NCBI GenBank assembly: GCA_000803105.1
Contig: JTDA01000017.1
Location: 26,438 to 90,437 of the forward strand
Direction: 5' to 3'
DNA: 64,000 nucleotides
Origin: Coprobacter secundus
Lineage (GTDB): Bacteria > Bacteroidota > Bacteroidia > Bacteroidales > Coprobacteraceae
In this document: positions 17,554-28,069 of the stretch, one piece after another
Position numbering within the stretch: position 1 is the stretch's first letter
Layout: every line of letters starts with the position of its first letter
The notes under the pieces: generated by a model
Databases searched by the model: none
Seen by the model: only the letters and a program-made list of their open reading frames with translations
Told to the model about the DNA's origin: nothing
Position numbers and translations under genes: made by a program

Positions 17554-17750
17554 AATATATTTATTAAACAATAAAGCGTTATAACGATTTTGTTTGTCTT
17601 TTTAGATTTACATTTTTGAGTTTGGAAGATATGAGTAGGAGAGTATATAAAGTTATAAAGGGACTCGAAATTTTGGGTGAAGGTATATAATTTAGGTTAT
17701 TGCCTCGAATATATTGAAAAGTGAAAATGTTGTACGGTAATCGAATGTTT
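17554..17750. other. AT-rich spacer between endonuclease copies
   Basis: No gene, clear hairpin or consensus promoter is visible in this 197-base stretch. It may contain decayed remains of the truncated copy. Confidence 0.4.
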
Positions 17751-18823
17751 ATGAAGAAATTGAGCTATTTTTCTGTTAGTTTTTGGTTTTTTGGGTCGTA
17801 TCGTTTTATTTAATTGCGCAGGCTCCGGCTAATTATTATCAAAGTGCAATAGGGAAAAAAGAAAGAGAACTAAAAACAGCCTTATATAATATTGTAAAAG
17901 ACCATACGGTTCTGTCTTATACTCCAGGATTATGGAATGCGTATAAAGATACAGATGCAAAGTCTGACGGTACAGTGTGGGATATGTATTCAAGCATATC
18001 GAGATTTACATTTGGTGTGGATCAAGACTCTGGTTCAGGAGGTACTACGGAAGGTGATAAGTATAATAGAGAGCATTCTTTCCCGCAAGAATGGTTTAAT
18101 GGTAAGTCGCCAATGAAAACAGACCTTTATCACGTATATCCTACAGATAAGTTAGTGAATAATAAAAGAGGAAGTTATCCTTTTGGAGAAACAAATGGAG
18201 AATCGTATAAATCAGCTGGTAATTTTAGTAAATTAGGTCGGTGTACATATCCAGGTTATTCGGGAACTGTATTTGAACCAAATGATGAGTATAAGGGTGA
18301 TTTTGCCCGTTCTTATTTTTATATGGTAACTTGCTATGAAGATAAAGTGAGTGGTTGGAATAGTGAGATGCTAAATAATACTTCATATCCTGCATTTACA
18401 ACTTGGGCGATGAATTTATTGTTGGAATGGAACAGAAAAGATCCAGTTAGCAAGAAAGAAACAGATAGGAATAATATGGTATATTCTGAGTATCAGCATA
18501 ATCGTAATCCTTTTATTGATTATCCTCAATTGGCTGAACATATTTGGGGTAACCTTAAGGATATGCCTTTTGATGGTACTACATCTGTAGAAGAGTGGGC
18601 GCTGGATAATATCTCCGTTTTTGTTACTTCTGGAAATATCTTGACGGTAGTGGATGCACCAGCTAATTCGATTCTGAAACTATATAATATGTCAGGAGAA
18701 TTAATAGTTGAGCATCAGATTCTGTCTGACAGATATGAAACTGAAGTTGGAACTGAAGGTGTTTATATAGCACATGTTATTACTTCTTCAAGGGTTTGTG
18801 CAGTTAAAGTTTTTATTAGGTGA
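17751..18823 (+). CDS. Secreted endonuclease I family protein (signal peptide frame broken)
   Basis: The open frame from TTG 17783 gives 346 residues. The nuclease I fold (PF04231 type) shows YNREHSFPQEWF (about residues 94-105) and TDLYHVYPTDKLVNNKRG (about 112-129), with His/Asn of the beta-beta-alpha metal site. It should degrade DNA or RNA non-specifically outside the cell. An ATG at 17751 begins MKKLSYFSVSFWFF, and one extra T in the T6 run at 17787-17792 would join it to WVVSFYLIAQAPANYY. This gives a 357-residue protein with a proper signal peptide. The C-terminus (about 275-346) resembles a T9SS sorting domain. The next gene is a paralogue. Confidence 0.85.
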
Positions 18824-18840
18824 TATAAGGAAAATTTAAG

Positions 18841-21237
18841 ATGAAAAAAAACATGTTGAAAGGTAATATTGTGTTGCTGTTATGGGTTGTCAGTCTCTTA
18901 TTGTCTGCTCAAATTCCTGCGGGTTATTATGAGGGTGCTCGAGGAAAGTCCGGAGCAGAGTTGAAAACGGCATTGCATAATATAATTAAAGACCCGAAAG
19001 TCTTATCATATGGCAGTGGTGTGAATTCTACTTGGTATGGTTTTACGAAAACAGATGTCCGTCCTGAAGATGGTACGGTTTGGGATATGTATTCTAACAA
19101 TCATGTGGAGTTTAATGGTAATTCTGCTGCTGCTGGGATGAATATCGAACATTCATTTGCAAAAAGTTGGTGGGGAGGAGCAAAACGAACAGCATATAGA
19201 GATTTACACCATCTGAATCCATCGAATCAACAAGCCAATTCAGCGAAGGGAAGTTGGCCTATGGCTTATGTTACGGGCAAGAAGACTTTCGATAACGGAG
19301 TTATAAAGGTTGGTAAATCCAATAATCGTCCGGGAGGTGAAATTTCAGCATGGGAGCCCGCTGATGAATATAAAGGTGATTTTGCCCGGGCGTATATGTA
19401 TATGGTTACGTGTTATGAGGATTATGCTTCTGATTGGACAGGAAATTCTGTAAACCAATTGGATAATAATACCTATCCGGTATTTGAGCAATGGACCGTT
19501 GATTTATTATTGAAATGGAATCGGGAAGATCCGGTAAGTGAAAAAGAGAAAACACGCAACGAGGCAGTTTTCTCGTTGCAGAAGAATAGAAATCCATATA
19601 TAGATTTTCCTGATTTAGCGGAATATGTATGGGGAGACCGTAAAAATGAATCTTTTGATCCGGATGCTGGTTCTTCACCGGCCATTATTCATCCGGTAGA
19701 TGGAAGTATTGTTGATTTGGGAATTAATACTGTAAATTCTCAATTATCTTATATGTTGAATATAAAAGCTCGTAATCTAAAGGGAGATATAAGTCTTTCG
19801 GTAACAGATAATCATTTTTCCGTATCTCGGAGTGTATTGACTAAGGATGAGGCCGAGAAAGGGGCAAATGTAAAGCTTACTTGTGATTTGGCAGATGTTT
19901 TGAAGTATTCTGGTACATTAATAATAACTGGGGGAGGATTGGAAAATGTGGTAAGTATATCTTTAAAAGCGCAAGCGGTGTCGAGTATTCCTGCATTGCC
20001 GGCGATGGATATCACTTCTGAGGGTTTTTTAGCTCGTTGGGTACATTTGCCTTCGATAAAAGAGGTAACCCTTCATGTATATACACGAGATGGAGATAAG
20101 ATTTTGCCTTTGGATGGCTATCCTCGTCAGTGTTTTAGTGAGGACCAGGAAGCACGGGTTACAGGAATTTCTTATGATACTACGTATTATTATCGGGTGA
20201 CAAGTGGAGATATGGGCTCAAATGAAATTTCGGTTTTTATTCCGGCTCCAGTGCCGATGATATCAGTGGCATCCCTTGATGGAGATTTGAATTTTTCTAC
20301 AGAACCGGGCATAGCTTCTGAAACGAAAAGAGTGAATATAACAGGAAAATATACGTATGAGCAAATACACGTAATGGTAGATGAGCCATTTGAAATTAGT
20401 GTGGACAATCGAGAGTGGTTTAGACAAATAGATTTGTCTTCTGCAGGAGGTACAGTTTGGGTGCGATTATCTGATTCTGCTGCAGAGGGTGAACATGTAT
20501 CAGAACTATTAGTATCGAGTGAGGAGATTGAGGAAGAAGAAATATTACCTCTTTCGGGTTTAGTTGCTGTAAAGAAAGCATTTTTTGAAGATTTTGAGAC
20601 TGGCTCTAAAGGAAGTTATGCTTCTGGGGTAGTGACTTGTTCTAAGGGAAGATGGCTTTTTGATGATGCCTTGATGGGTGCTCAAAATGGAGATTTGAAA
20701 CAAGGGAAAAAATCTGCACGAATAAGAAATGGATATATTGAAATGCAGGATGATAAGGCGGGAGGAATCGGTACATTATCTCTATATGCTGGATTATACG
20801 GTAGTGATACAAATGGAAAATTATCGATTTGGTATTCTTCTGATAGTGGTGTGAGCTGGAATTTGATTGCAGAGAATATAGCTTTGACAAAAACATTGAC
20901 TAAGTATATATATACGGTCAATGTATCCGGAAATCTTAGAGTAAAAATTGAAAATACGGGTGGAAATCGTATTAATGTTGATGATATAGAAATGAGTGAT
21001 TACCGTGTTTCAGGAGTTGATGATATCAGTACCTCCGCAGTAAAAGTAGGGGCTTTGAATGGAGTTTTATGGATTGACGCTCCTGAAAAATCTTCATATT
21101 CTATATATGATATCAATGGCGTTTTGGTACGGACAGTGGCTGTTATTAATCGTACAGAAGTGTATGGCTTGCCATTGGGTACTTATATTATATCTGGGAA
21201 GAATGTGAATGGAGGAGTTAAAATATTAGTTCGATAG
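18841..21237 (+). CDS. Large secreted endonuclease I family protein with C-terminal extension
   Basis: This 798-residue protein has a signal peptide (about 1-23), an endonuclease I domain (about 25-275) with MNIEHSFAKSWWGG and YRDLHHLNPSNQQANSAKGS, then about 450 residues of beta-rich modules. One part (about 385-475) looks like a fibronectin type III-like domain (FLARWVHLPSIKEVTLHVYT). Around 575-720 there is a possible jelly-roll (FFEDFETGSKGSY). The last 65 residues (YDINGVLV...LGTYIISG...GGVKILVR) resemble a type A T9SS sorting signal. It is 18 bases after the first endonuclease and likely in the same transcript. Role: extracellular nucleic acid breakdown for nutrients is plausible. Confidence 0.86.
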   Translation: MKKNMLKGNIVLLLWVVSLLLSAQIPAGYYEGARGKSGAELKTALHNIIKDPKVLSYGSGVNSTWYGFTKTDVRPEDGTVWDMYSNNHVEFNGNSAAAGMNIEHSFAKSWWGGAKRTAYRDLHHLNPSNQQANSAKGSWPMAYVTGKKTFDNGVIKVGKSNNRPGGEISAWEPADEYKGDFARAYMYMVTCYEDYASDWTGNSVNQLDNNTYPVFEQWTVDLLLKWNREDPVSEKEKTRNEAVFSLQKNRNPYIDFPDLAEYVWGDRKNESFDPDAGSSPAIIHPVDGSIVDLGINTVNSQLSYMLNIKARNLKGDISLSVTDNHFSVSRSVLTKDEAEKGANVKLTCDLADVLKYSGTLIITGGGLENVVSISLKAQAVSSIPALPAMDITSEGFLARWVHLPSIKEVTLHVYTRDGDKILPLDGYPRQCFSEDQEARVTGISYDTTYYYRVTSGDMGSNEISVFIPAPVPMISVASLDGDLNFSTEPGIASETKRVNITGKYTYEQIHVMVDEPFEISVDNREWFRQIDLSSAGGTVWVRLSDSAAEGEHVSELLVSSEEIEEEEILPLSGLVAVKKAFFEDFETGSKGSYASGVVTCSKGRWLFDDALMGAQNGDLKQGKKSARIRNGYIEMQDDKAGGIGTLSLYAGLYGSDTNGKLSIWYSSDSGVSWNLIAENIALTKTLTKYIYTVNVSGNLRVKIENTGGNRINVDDIEMSDYRVSGVDDISTSAVKVGALNGVLWIDAPEKSSYSIYDINGVLVRTVAVINRTEVYGLPLGTYIISGKNVNGGVKILVR

Positions 21238-21239
21238 TA

Positions 21240-22315
21240 ATGCATAAGCAAACATATAATCTTAGAAAAAAAAGAAAGGTGTAAAAAATGACCTTTTAGT
21301 TGATGGATTTGTTTATACAGGAGAACATAAAGATCCCGTACGGATAAATTTTGTTCAGTACGACGGACTGAATTATAAGCAGAAAGAGTTATCGGCAGAC
21401 GATAATTTTTCGATGATATTTCAGCCGGGAAAAGTGAATTGGATGCACGTTTCCGGTCTTTCCGATACTGCATTGATTTCTCGTATTGGGAAAATGTTGA
21501 AAATGCATTCAACTGATATTCAAGATATACTTACCAGTCAACATATTGCAAAAATTGAACAGTACAGTGATAAGACGATATTAGTTGTTAATACATTCTA
21601 CTATACAGACCAGAAAGAACTCCAACAAGAACATATCTGTGTAATCTTGGGAAAAGATTATGTCGTATCTTTTCAGGAGTCAGAACTTCCACTTTTTGAT
21701 AATATTATAACAGCTATCGAAAGAAATACGGCTTTAGTAAGAACCCATACAGTTGATTATCTTTTTTTTCTATTAATGAACAATATATTGGGAAATTATC
21801 TTGATGTAATTGCTGCTCTTGAAGAAGAATTAGAGAAAATGGAAGACGAAGTTTTGACAAGAGATCCACGAGAAGATTTCGGCAATAGAATACAGGCTAA
21901 TAGGAGAGATTATCTACAATTGAAGAAATCTATATTGCCATTGAAAGATGATTGTAATAAGTTGATTCATAATGAAAATAAACTTATTAAAGAAGAAAAT
22001 ATGGTATATCTGAATGATTTGGAAGACCGTATAGTATTTATTATACAATCGATAGAAATATGTCGCGAATCTATGGCATCTTTACTTGATTTGTATTTTT
22101 CTGATAATGATTTACGGATGAATGGGATTATGAAGCAGTTGACGATTGTTGCGACCATATTTATACCACTTACTTTTGTTGTGGGAGTATGGGGAATGAA
22201 TTTCAAAATTATGCCGGAACTTGAATGGAAATATGGTTATTTGATGGCTTGGGCTTTGATGATTCTTGTTGTTCTGATTGTATGGTGGTTTATAAAACGG
22301 AGGCGTTGGAATTAA
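21240..22315 (+). CDS. corA: CorA-type magnesium/cobalt transporter (start region frame broken)
   Basis: From the ATG at 21413 the frame gives 300 residues, too short for CorA. The same frame is open back to 21266 and encodes GVKNDLLVDGFVYTGEHKDP, which looks like the normal CorA N-terminus, but has no start codon. An ATG at 21240 reads MHKQTYNLRKK and would join this frame if the A8 run at 21266-21273 had nine A. The protein would then be 358 residues, normal for CorA. The C-terminus has two membrane helices and the signature VWGMNF (GMN motif) before the second. CorA is a pentameric inner membrane Mg2+ channel. The domain before the helices is cytoplasmic and helical. Confidence 0.9.
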
Positions 22316-22340
22316 TGGGACGATTTTTATTTTATAAAAG

Positions 22341-22390
22341 CAAAACAAACGTAGGGACTTTTTAAATAAATTACTACGTTTGTTTTTGTT
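22341..22390 (+). terminator. Terminator after corA
   Basis: A 13-bp stem (22342-22354 with 22374-22386) with a 19-base loop ends in a T-rich run. Confidence 0.75.
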
Positions 22391-22432
22391 TAAAGTGATA
22401 AATATTTGAAGTTGATGCTTATTTGAGACTTT

Positions 22433-22945
22433 ATGGAATTGACAGTAAAAGAATTTGAACATTTTTATCGCTGCTTATATCGTCCTTTAGGAATGTATGT
22501 GTTGCGATACACAGAGAATATCGACGATGCAGAAGATATAGTTCAGGAAGCATTTGCAAACGTATGGGATAAAGTATCATCTGGTGAAGTTATTTCGGAT
22601 TTTAAATCATATATGTATCGGGTAGTGAGGAATCGTGCATTGTCTTTTCTCCAGAGTTCTCCTTATGAATTATCCGAAGAGATGATACAAAATGATAATT
22701 CTGATGAAGTTGAGGAAGAGCAGATATATATTGCTGAACGAGATGCTCGCCTTTGGACAGCTATTGATAAATTACCGGCTCAAAGACGTAAAATATTTTT
22801 GTTGGCTAAACGGGATGGACTTACTTATGCTGAGATAGCAGAAGAACTTAATCTTTCAGTAAAAACCATTGAGCATCAAATAAGTAAAGCATTGAAATGC
22901 TTACGTGATAAAGCTGTAAAGATATATACTTTCTTTTTTGGATAA
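22433..22945 (+). CDS. ECF-type RNA polymerase sigma factor
   Basis: This 170-residue protein has sigma region 2 (NIDDAEDIVQEAFANVWDKV, about residues 26-45) and region 4 (about 110-160, with LAKRDGLTYAEIAEELNLS and a helix-turn-helix ending TIEHQISKALK). It directs RNA polymerase to a small regulon. It is followed by a FecR-type anti-sigma gene, a TonB receptor with a signalling domain and a DUF4249 lipoprotein. The sigma factor should respond to the ligand of that receptor. Confidence 0.95.
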   Translation: MELTVKEFEHFYRCLYRPLGMYVLRYTENIDDAEDIVQEAFANVWDKVSSGEVISDFKSYMYRVVRNRALSFLQSSPYELSEEMIQNDNSDEVEEEQIYIAERDARLWTAIDKLPAQRRKIFLLAKRDGLTYAEIAEELNLSVKTIEHQISKALKCLRDKAVKIYTFFFG

Positions 22946-23018
22946 AAAAGAAGAAATAAGAATAGGGGGATTTTGAATTTTTACTGTCTTAGGGGTATAT
23001 ATTTTATTTGTAGTAAAT

Positions 23019-23864
23019 ATGAAACCAAGGGAAAAGATGGAAAATTCAAAATTGAATGAAGAAGACATTCGCTTTGTTGCCCGTTTTTATGATCCATTGA
23101 AAATGGACACGTCAGAGGCTTGGAAAAAATTAAAATTAGCGAGTGTTACAGAAATCAAATATCATTCCGTTTTGTATCGCATAGCTTCTGTTGTTGCTGT
23201 TTTGATAATTGTTATTGGTTGTATTAGCGTATATTTGTATACTAACCATGATAAACAAGATTGGATTATTGTAACTACTGATGGTGAGCATTCTTTGGTA
23301 TATGTGTTACCTGACAGTAGTACTGTATATTTAGCAAAAGAAGCAATCTTAAAATATAATAAAGGGGATTATGATGTTAGAAGTCGTAATGTGGAATTGT
23401 CCGGAAAAGCTTTTTTTGAGGTATGTCATAAGGAAGAAAGTCCCTTTATTGTAAAAACATCAATTGCCGGAGTACAAGTTTTAGGGACATGTTTCCAGGT
23501 GCGAGCTGATCTTGATACTACGTCTATTTTTGTAGATAGTGGTAAAGTTCGCTTTTATAATAAAAAGTATCCAGATGTTATATTGGAGGCTGGAGAAGGT
23601 GCATATGCTGTGAAAGATGGAAATATAAAAAAGGATACAAATGTAGATGTCAATATTTTATCTTGGAAAACGAATATATTTTGTTTTCGAGATACGCCTT
23701 TGCCTATAGTTATAAAAAAACTTGAAGAGGTGTATGGAGTACATATAATTAATATACCCCAAAAAGATTATCATTTAACTTCTTCATTTCATGATATATC
23801 TGTTTCGGAGATTATCAATTTGATAAACGAAGCCCTTGATATTCATTTAAAAATAGAACTCTGA
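23019..23864 (+). CDS. FecR-type anti-sigma factor
   Basis: This 281-residue protein has a cytoplasmic N-terminal part (about 1-60), one membrane helix (about 62-83, VLYRIASVVAVLIIVIGCIS) and a periplasmic FecR domain (about 88-190; VYVLPDSSTVYLAKEAILKYNK, AFFEVCHKEESPF, LGTCFQVRAD) plus the C-terminal DUF4974-like domain (about 212-281). It should hold the ECF sigma inactive until the TonB receptor signals. The start could be the Met at 23037 (MENSKLNEED). Its stop overlaps the receptor ATG at 23864. Confidence 0.92.
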   Translation: MKPREKMENSKLNEEDIRFVARFYDPLKMDTSEAWKKLKLASVTEIKYHSVLYRIASVVAVLIIVIGCISVYLYTNHDKQDWIIVTTDGEHSLVYVLPDSSTVYLAKEAILKYNKGDYDVRSRNVELSGKAFFEVCHKEESPFIVKTSIAGVQVLGTCFQVRADLDTTSIFVDSGKVRFYNKKYPDVILEAGEGAYAVKDGNIKKDTNVDVNILSWKTNIFCFRDTPLPIVIKKLEEVYGVHIINIPQKDYHLTSSFHDISVSEIINLINEALDIHLKIEL

Positions 23865-26549
23865 TGCAATTTTATATAAAACTTTTATGTCTGTTGCTTT
23901 TCCTGTCTTTTATGGAAGGAAAAGCAACAGAAGAAAGTAATCTTGTGGTTACTGTGGATGTAAAACAGAAAAATTTGTCTGATATTTTAACTGAAGTGGC
24001 AAGGCAAACCGGAATAAATTTTATATATGATTCTTCTATTATTGCTGGAATTAGATTAGATTTTAAAGCATATCAAGAGCCTCTTTTGCAATGTATGAAA
24101 CGGTTGATAAAGGATATTCCAATAACATATTATTTATCAGGAAATAATATTATTCTTAAGAGAGCTAATGAGAAAGTAACAATAAGTGGATTTATTCGAG
24201 ATAAGAATACATTGGAATATTTAGTTGGAGCGTCTGTTTATGACTATTATTCCCGGAGGGGGACAACAACAAATGAGAATGGCTTTTTTTCTCTTACATT
24301 GTCAAGTAAAGTCGTTGAATTGGAGATTTCGTATGTCGGTTATCGGGCTTTTAAGCAAACTTTTATTGAGTTAAATAAAGATACGGTAATGCGTGTATCC
24401 CTTATTGCTGATCGTCAGTTAGAAGAAGTCGTGATAGTAGGAACTCAGTCGTCTAAGGAGCTTATATCCGGTACACAGATGGGTACTTTGTCGATGACCC
24501 AGAAGTCTATAAAGAATATTCCGACTATATTCGGTGAGGCCGATGTTGTAAAAGCTTTACAGACTCAGCCTGGAGTTATGGCGGGTGTTGAAGGTTTTTC
24601 GGGAATGTATGTGAGAGGAGGAAATGGAGATGATAATCTTTATTTAATAGATGGAGTTCCGGTTTATCAAGTAAGTCATTTAGGAGGTTTGTTTTCAGCT
24701 TTTAATGCTGAGGCTGTCGAGAAAGTTGATTTTTTTAAATCGGCTTTCCCTGCACGTTATGGGGGACGGTTATCAAGTGTTGTAGATATCCGGACAAAAG
24801 ATGGCAATATGAAAGAGTTTCATGGTAGTGCAATGTTGGGACTTATATCTGGAAATCTAAATTTGAGTGGGCCTATAATAAAAGACCGCACCTCCTTTAA
24901 TATTTCATTACGTCGTTCTTGGCTCGACGTTTTGTCTGCACCTGCTATTGCAATTTATAATAAAGTGAGAGAAAAAGAGGGTGAAAAAATGATTGGCCGG
25001 TATGCTTTTACTGATTTGAATTTTAAAGTTAATCATTTCTTTTCCGAAAAAAGCCGTGCTTATGTAAGTCTCTATTTAGGACAAGATTTTTTGAAAGGAG
25101 GGAATGTCGAGTTTTCTAAAGGGGATGGAATGTCTTATGAGAATAAAGATATAGGACGTTTGCGGTGGGGAAATGTGGTTACATCTGCAGGTTGGTCTTA
25201 TATTATAAATAATAAAATATATATTCATAATCAGTTTTCGTATTCTCGATATAGATCCTCCTTGAAAAGGACTATAAATGAAATTTCTGGGGAAAAAGGT
25301 TCGGTAGATTATAGTGAAAGTCTAAGTGAATCATCGTCAATAAATGGAATCGAAGATTTGGGGGTTCGTTCGAGTTGGGATTATTTACCATTGCCAGAAC
25401 ATCATGTCCGTTTTGGAACAAGTTATTTTTATCATCGTTTTAAACCTGAGTATGTTCGGGAAAAGAGAGTTGGAGATATTGAAAAAACAAACCCGGTGAA
25501 TCGAAATGAAACGTTGTTGGCTCATGAATTTGATTTATATATTGAAGATGATTGGTCTTTAGGGAGGGCGACGCGTTTGAACGCAGGATTACGGTTAGGA
25601 TTATTTAATGTTCAGAAAAAATCTTTTGTGTCATTGGATCCTCGGTTATCTGCCCGTTTCTTATTATATCCAGATTTTAGCTTTAAGCTTTCATATGCTC
25701 GAATGAACCAATATGTACACCAGATAAATGAAAGTTATATCAGTTTGCCTACAGACTTATGGCTACCAGTTAGTCGTGACTTCAAACCTTTGACGAGCGA
25801 CCAGATTTCTGCTGGATTTTATTATAATCTTCGTGATTTATATTCTTTTTCTGTTGAAGGGTATTATAAATGGATGAATCATATTTTAGATTATAAAGAT
25901 GGTTATAATTTTCTTCCTTCTTTTATTGGTTGGGAGGAAAAATTAGTATCTGGTAAGGGTTGGGCCTACGGATTAGACTTGATTGTTCGCAAAAACGAGG
26001 GAAATATAACAGGTTGGATTGGTTATGGACTGATGTGGGCTGACAGGCAAATTTCTGGAGTTAATGGTGGAATTCGTTTCCCTGCAAAATATGATAACCG
26101 GCATAAATTGAATATTGTAATTAATTGGAAAATTAATAAGAAGATTGAATTAACAGGAAGTTGGGTATATATGACAGGCAATCGAATTACACTTGCTTTG
26201 GAAAATTATCAAGATTTGAAAAATTCGGGTATTATAAATGAGAAGATTCCGAATCTCCCTTCTTATTGGGAGAGGGTGGGGATTGATTATTATGCGAATA
26301 GAAATAATTTTCGTCTGCCTGCTTATCATCGTTTAGATTTAGGAATAAATATATATTCTCCTAAAAAAACGAGGGAGGATGGGGATATGGAATATAAGTA
26401 TTTACAATGTATATAGTTATATGAGTCCAATCGCTATTCGGAAATGGTATCAGTTGGGTGGTTATAATTATTCTAAGGCTTATTGTTCTTTCCAGACTTT
26501 AGGGCTATTACCTGTTATCCCTTCTTTTTCATATACTTATAAATTTTGA
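23864..26549 (+). CDS. TonB-dependent receptor with STN signalling domain (C-terminus frame broken)
   Basis: The protein has a signal peptide (about 1-22), an STN/secretin N-terminal domain (about 30-100, VTVDVKQKNLSDILTEVARQ), a carboxypeptidase-D regulatory-like domain (about 105-185), a plug domain (about 195-330, GMYVRGGNGDDNLYLIDGVPVY) and a beta-barrel. As given, the frame ends at 26416 (850 residues) with EDGDMEYKYLQCI. In the next frame the reading continues ...GIWNISIYNVYSYMSPIAI to SFSYTYKF at 26549, a normal outer membrane ending with Phe. Removing one A from the A7 run at 26363-26369 joins them (894 residues). The ligand is unknown; signalling to the ECF sigma is expected. Confidence 0.92.
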
Positions 26550-26552
26550 GGA

Positions 26553-27581
26553 ATGAGAACTGTTATTTACCATATAGTTTTAATCTTTTGTTCGTTATAT
26601 TTGGTATCTTGTTATAAGGATATTGACTTGGAGAAATATCGTCCTACACCAAAAGTTGTGATCAATAGTGTAATAACTACTGATACTGTCGTGTTGGCAA
26701 GTGTTACTCGAACATGGTTCTTTACAGAAAATATACCCGATGTGAATTTGAAGAATGCAAAAGTTGAATTGTATGTCGATAATATTTTTCGTGAAAATAT
26801 GGTCTGGCAGGAAAGAGAGGACACAGAAGGAAATGTCTCGGGATGTTTCGTCTCGTCAGTAGTCCCGCGAGAAGGCGAAATTGTAAAAATTGTTGTAACT
26901 TCAGAATATGGAATGGCATATGTGGAAGATAAGATTCCGATGTTGACAGGTATCGATTTGGTTGAGATGTCAGCTAAGAAGGAATCTAATCCGGATCATG
27001 TAAGAATAACGGTGGGTCCGGACGGAGAAGTAGTCGTAGAGCAAATTGAATATTATGCTATATATTATCGAGTGACTTTTCAAGATACTCCAGGACAAAA
27101 AAATTATTATTTTATTTATATTGATGAAGGCCCGATGCATGAATGGACGTATGGTTCCTTCGATTTTTCTATTGACCCGATTTATGATAACCACCAGACA
27201 GTATTGGACGGAGTATTAGGTTTTGATGATGGTGGTGGCTCTGGTTGCGTTTTTTCAGATGAAAAAATTGAAGGAAGGCAATATACATTTACAGTTAAAG
27301 AATCTTTAGATGAAATGTATGTGAATATGCAGGAAGAAGAAGGTAAAGATAAATATAAGCGGCGTATTTTGTTATATTCTTTGTCTGAATCATATTATCG
27401 ATATCTTGTTGCTCTTGAAAAAATCTATGGAGGATCTGTTTCTGGGAGTCTTTCTGATATTGGATTAGCAGAGCCGGTAAAGGTTTATTCGAATGTGTGT
27501 GGAGGAGTTGGAATATTAGGAGCTTGTCAGCGGGCTGAGAAAGTAGTCGATATCCGAAATTTGATAGAGTCCACTGATTGA
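26553..27581 (+). CDS. DUF4249 domain lipoprotein
   Basis: This 342-residue protein has a signal peptide with a lipobox (YLVSC, Cys at about residue 21) and the DUF4249 layout (ENIPDVNLKNAKVELYVDN, about 55-75). DUF4249 proteins are encoded next to carboxypeptidase-regulatory TonB receptors in Bacteroidetes, and may act as a lid or substrate-binding partner at the outer surface. The gene follows the receptor after three bases once the broken receptor C-terminus is counted. This supports the longer receptor reading. Confidence 0.88.
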   Translation: MRTVIYHIVLIFCSLYLVSCYKDIDLEKYRPTPKVVINSVITTDTVVLASVTRTWFFTENIPDVNLKNAKVELYVDNIFRENMVWQEREDTEGNVSGCFVSSVVPREGEIVKIVVTSEYGMAYVEDKIPMLTGIDLVEMSAKKESNPDHVRITVGPDGEVVVEQIEYYAIYYRVTFQDTPGQKNYYFIYIDEGPMHEWTYGSFDFSIDPIYDNHQTVLDGVLGFDDGGGSGCVFSDEKIEGRQYTFTVKESLDEMYVNMQEEEGKDKYKRRILLYSLSESYYRYLVALEKIYGGSVSGSLSDIGLAEPVKVYSNVCGGVGILGACQRAEKVVDIRNLIESTD

Positions 27582-27991
27582 ATGAATAGGAATAATTATG
27601 TTTCGGTATGATGGTGGTAGTTCTTTGGGAAATAAGAGTTTTGAGATAATTGATTGTAAGCCAGGAAATATTTTTTTGTGGTTTGGCCAGAAATTGAGAA
27701 ACAAATCAATTTCTCTTTTTATTGTATATGTGTTAGGGTTTTAGGTGAAGATATTAAAAAAACAATATTATAAATTTGGTGATCAATATGCAAATTTTGC
27801 AGAACTTATCAAACTGTTCATTGCAAAGAACCAAAACATTTTATAAAAGAATATCGCAATATATAAATATTTTAATATAGATTTTCGTATTCTTATAATG
27901 CATTGTTTGGCACAAAAAATTATACTAAAGTCAATTTCTATGAAAAATATTTGGAATAGCTTGTGATGAAGAAAAGTTATCGGCTTCTTAT
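27582..27991. other. Intergenic region after DUF4249
   Basis: This 410-base stretch separates convergent units. It contains a hairpin terminator at 27690-27722. I see no supported gene. Confidence 0.55.
27690..27722 (+). terminator. Terminator of receptor operon
   Basis: An 8-bp stem (27690-27697 with 27707-27714) is followed by a T-run. Confidence 0.6.
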
Positions 27992-28069
27992 TGGTGGGCG
28001 TTGACGGATTCGAACCGCCGACCCTCTGCTTGTAAGGCAGATGCTCTGAACCAGCTGAGCTAAACGCCC
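27992..28069 (-). tRNA. tRNA-Val (anticodon TAC), CCA encoded
   Basis: On the minus strand GGGCGTT pairs with AACGCCC, the D-loop and T-loop (GGTTCGAATCC) are normal, and the anticodon loop is CTTACAA (TAC). The 3' end A plus CCA is encoded. It is the promoter-distal copy of three. Confidence 0.97.

Noticed and set aside
27599..27745. Small open frame of 48 codons after the DUF4249 gene
   Set aside because: It runs through the terminator hairpin and has no ribosome binding site or family likeness.
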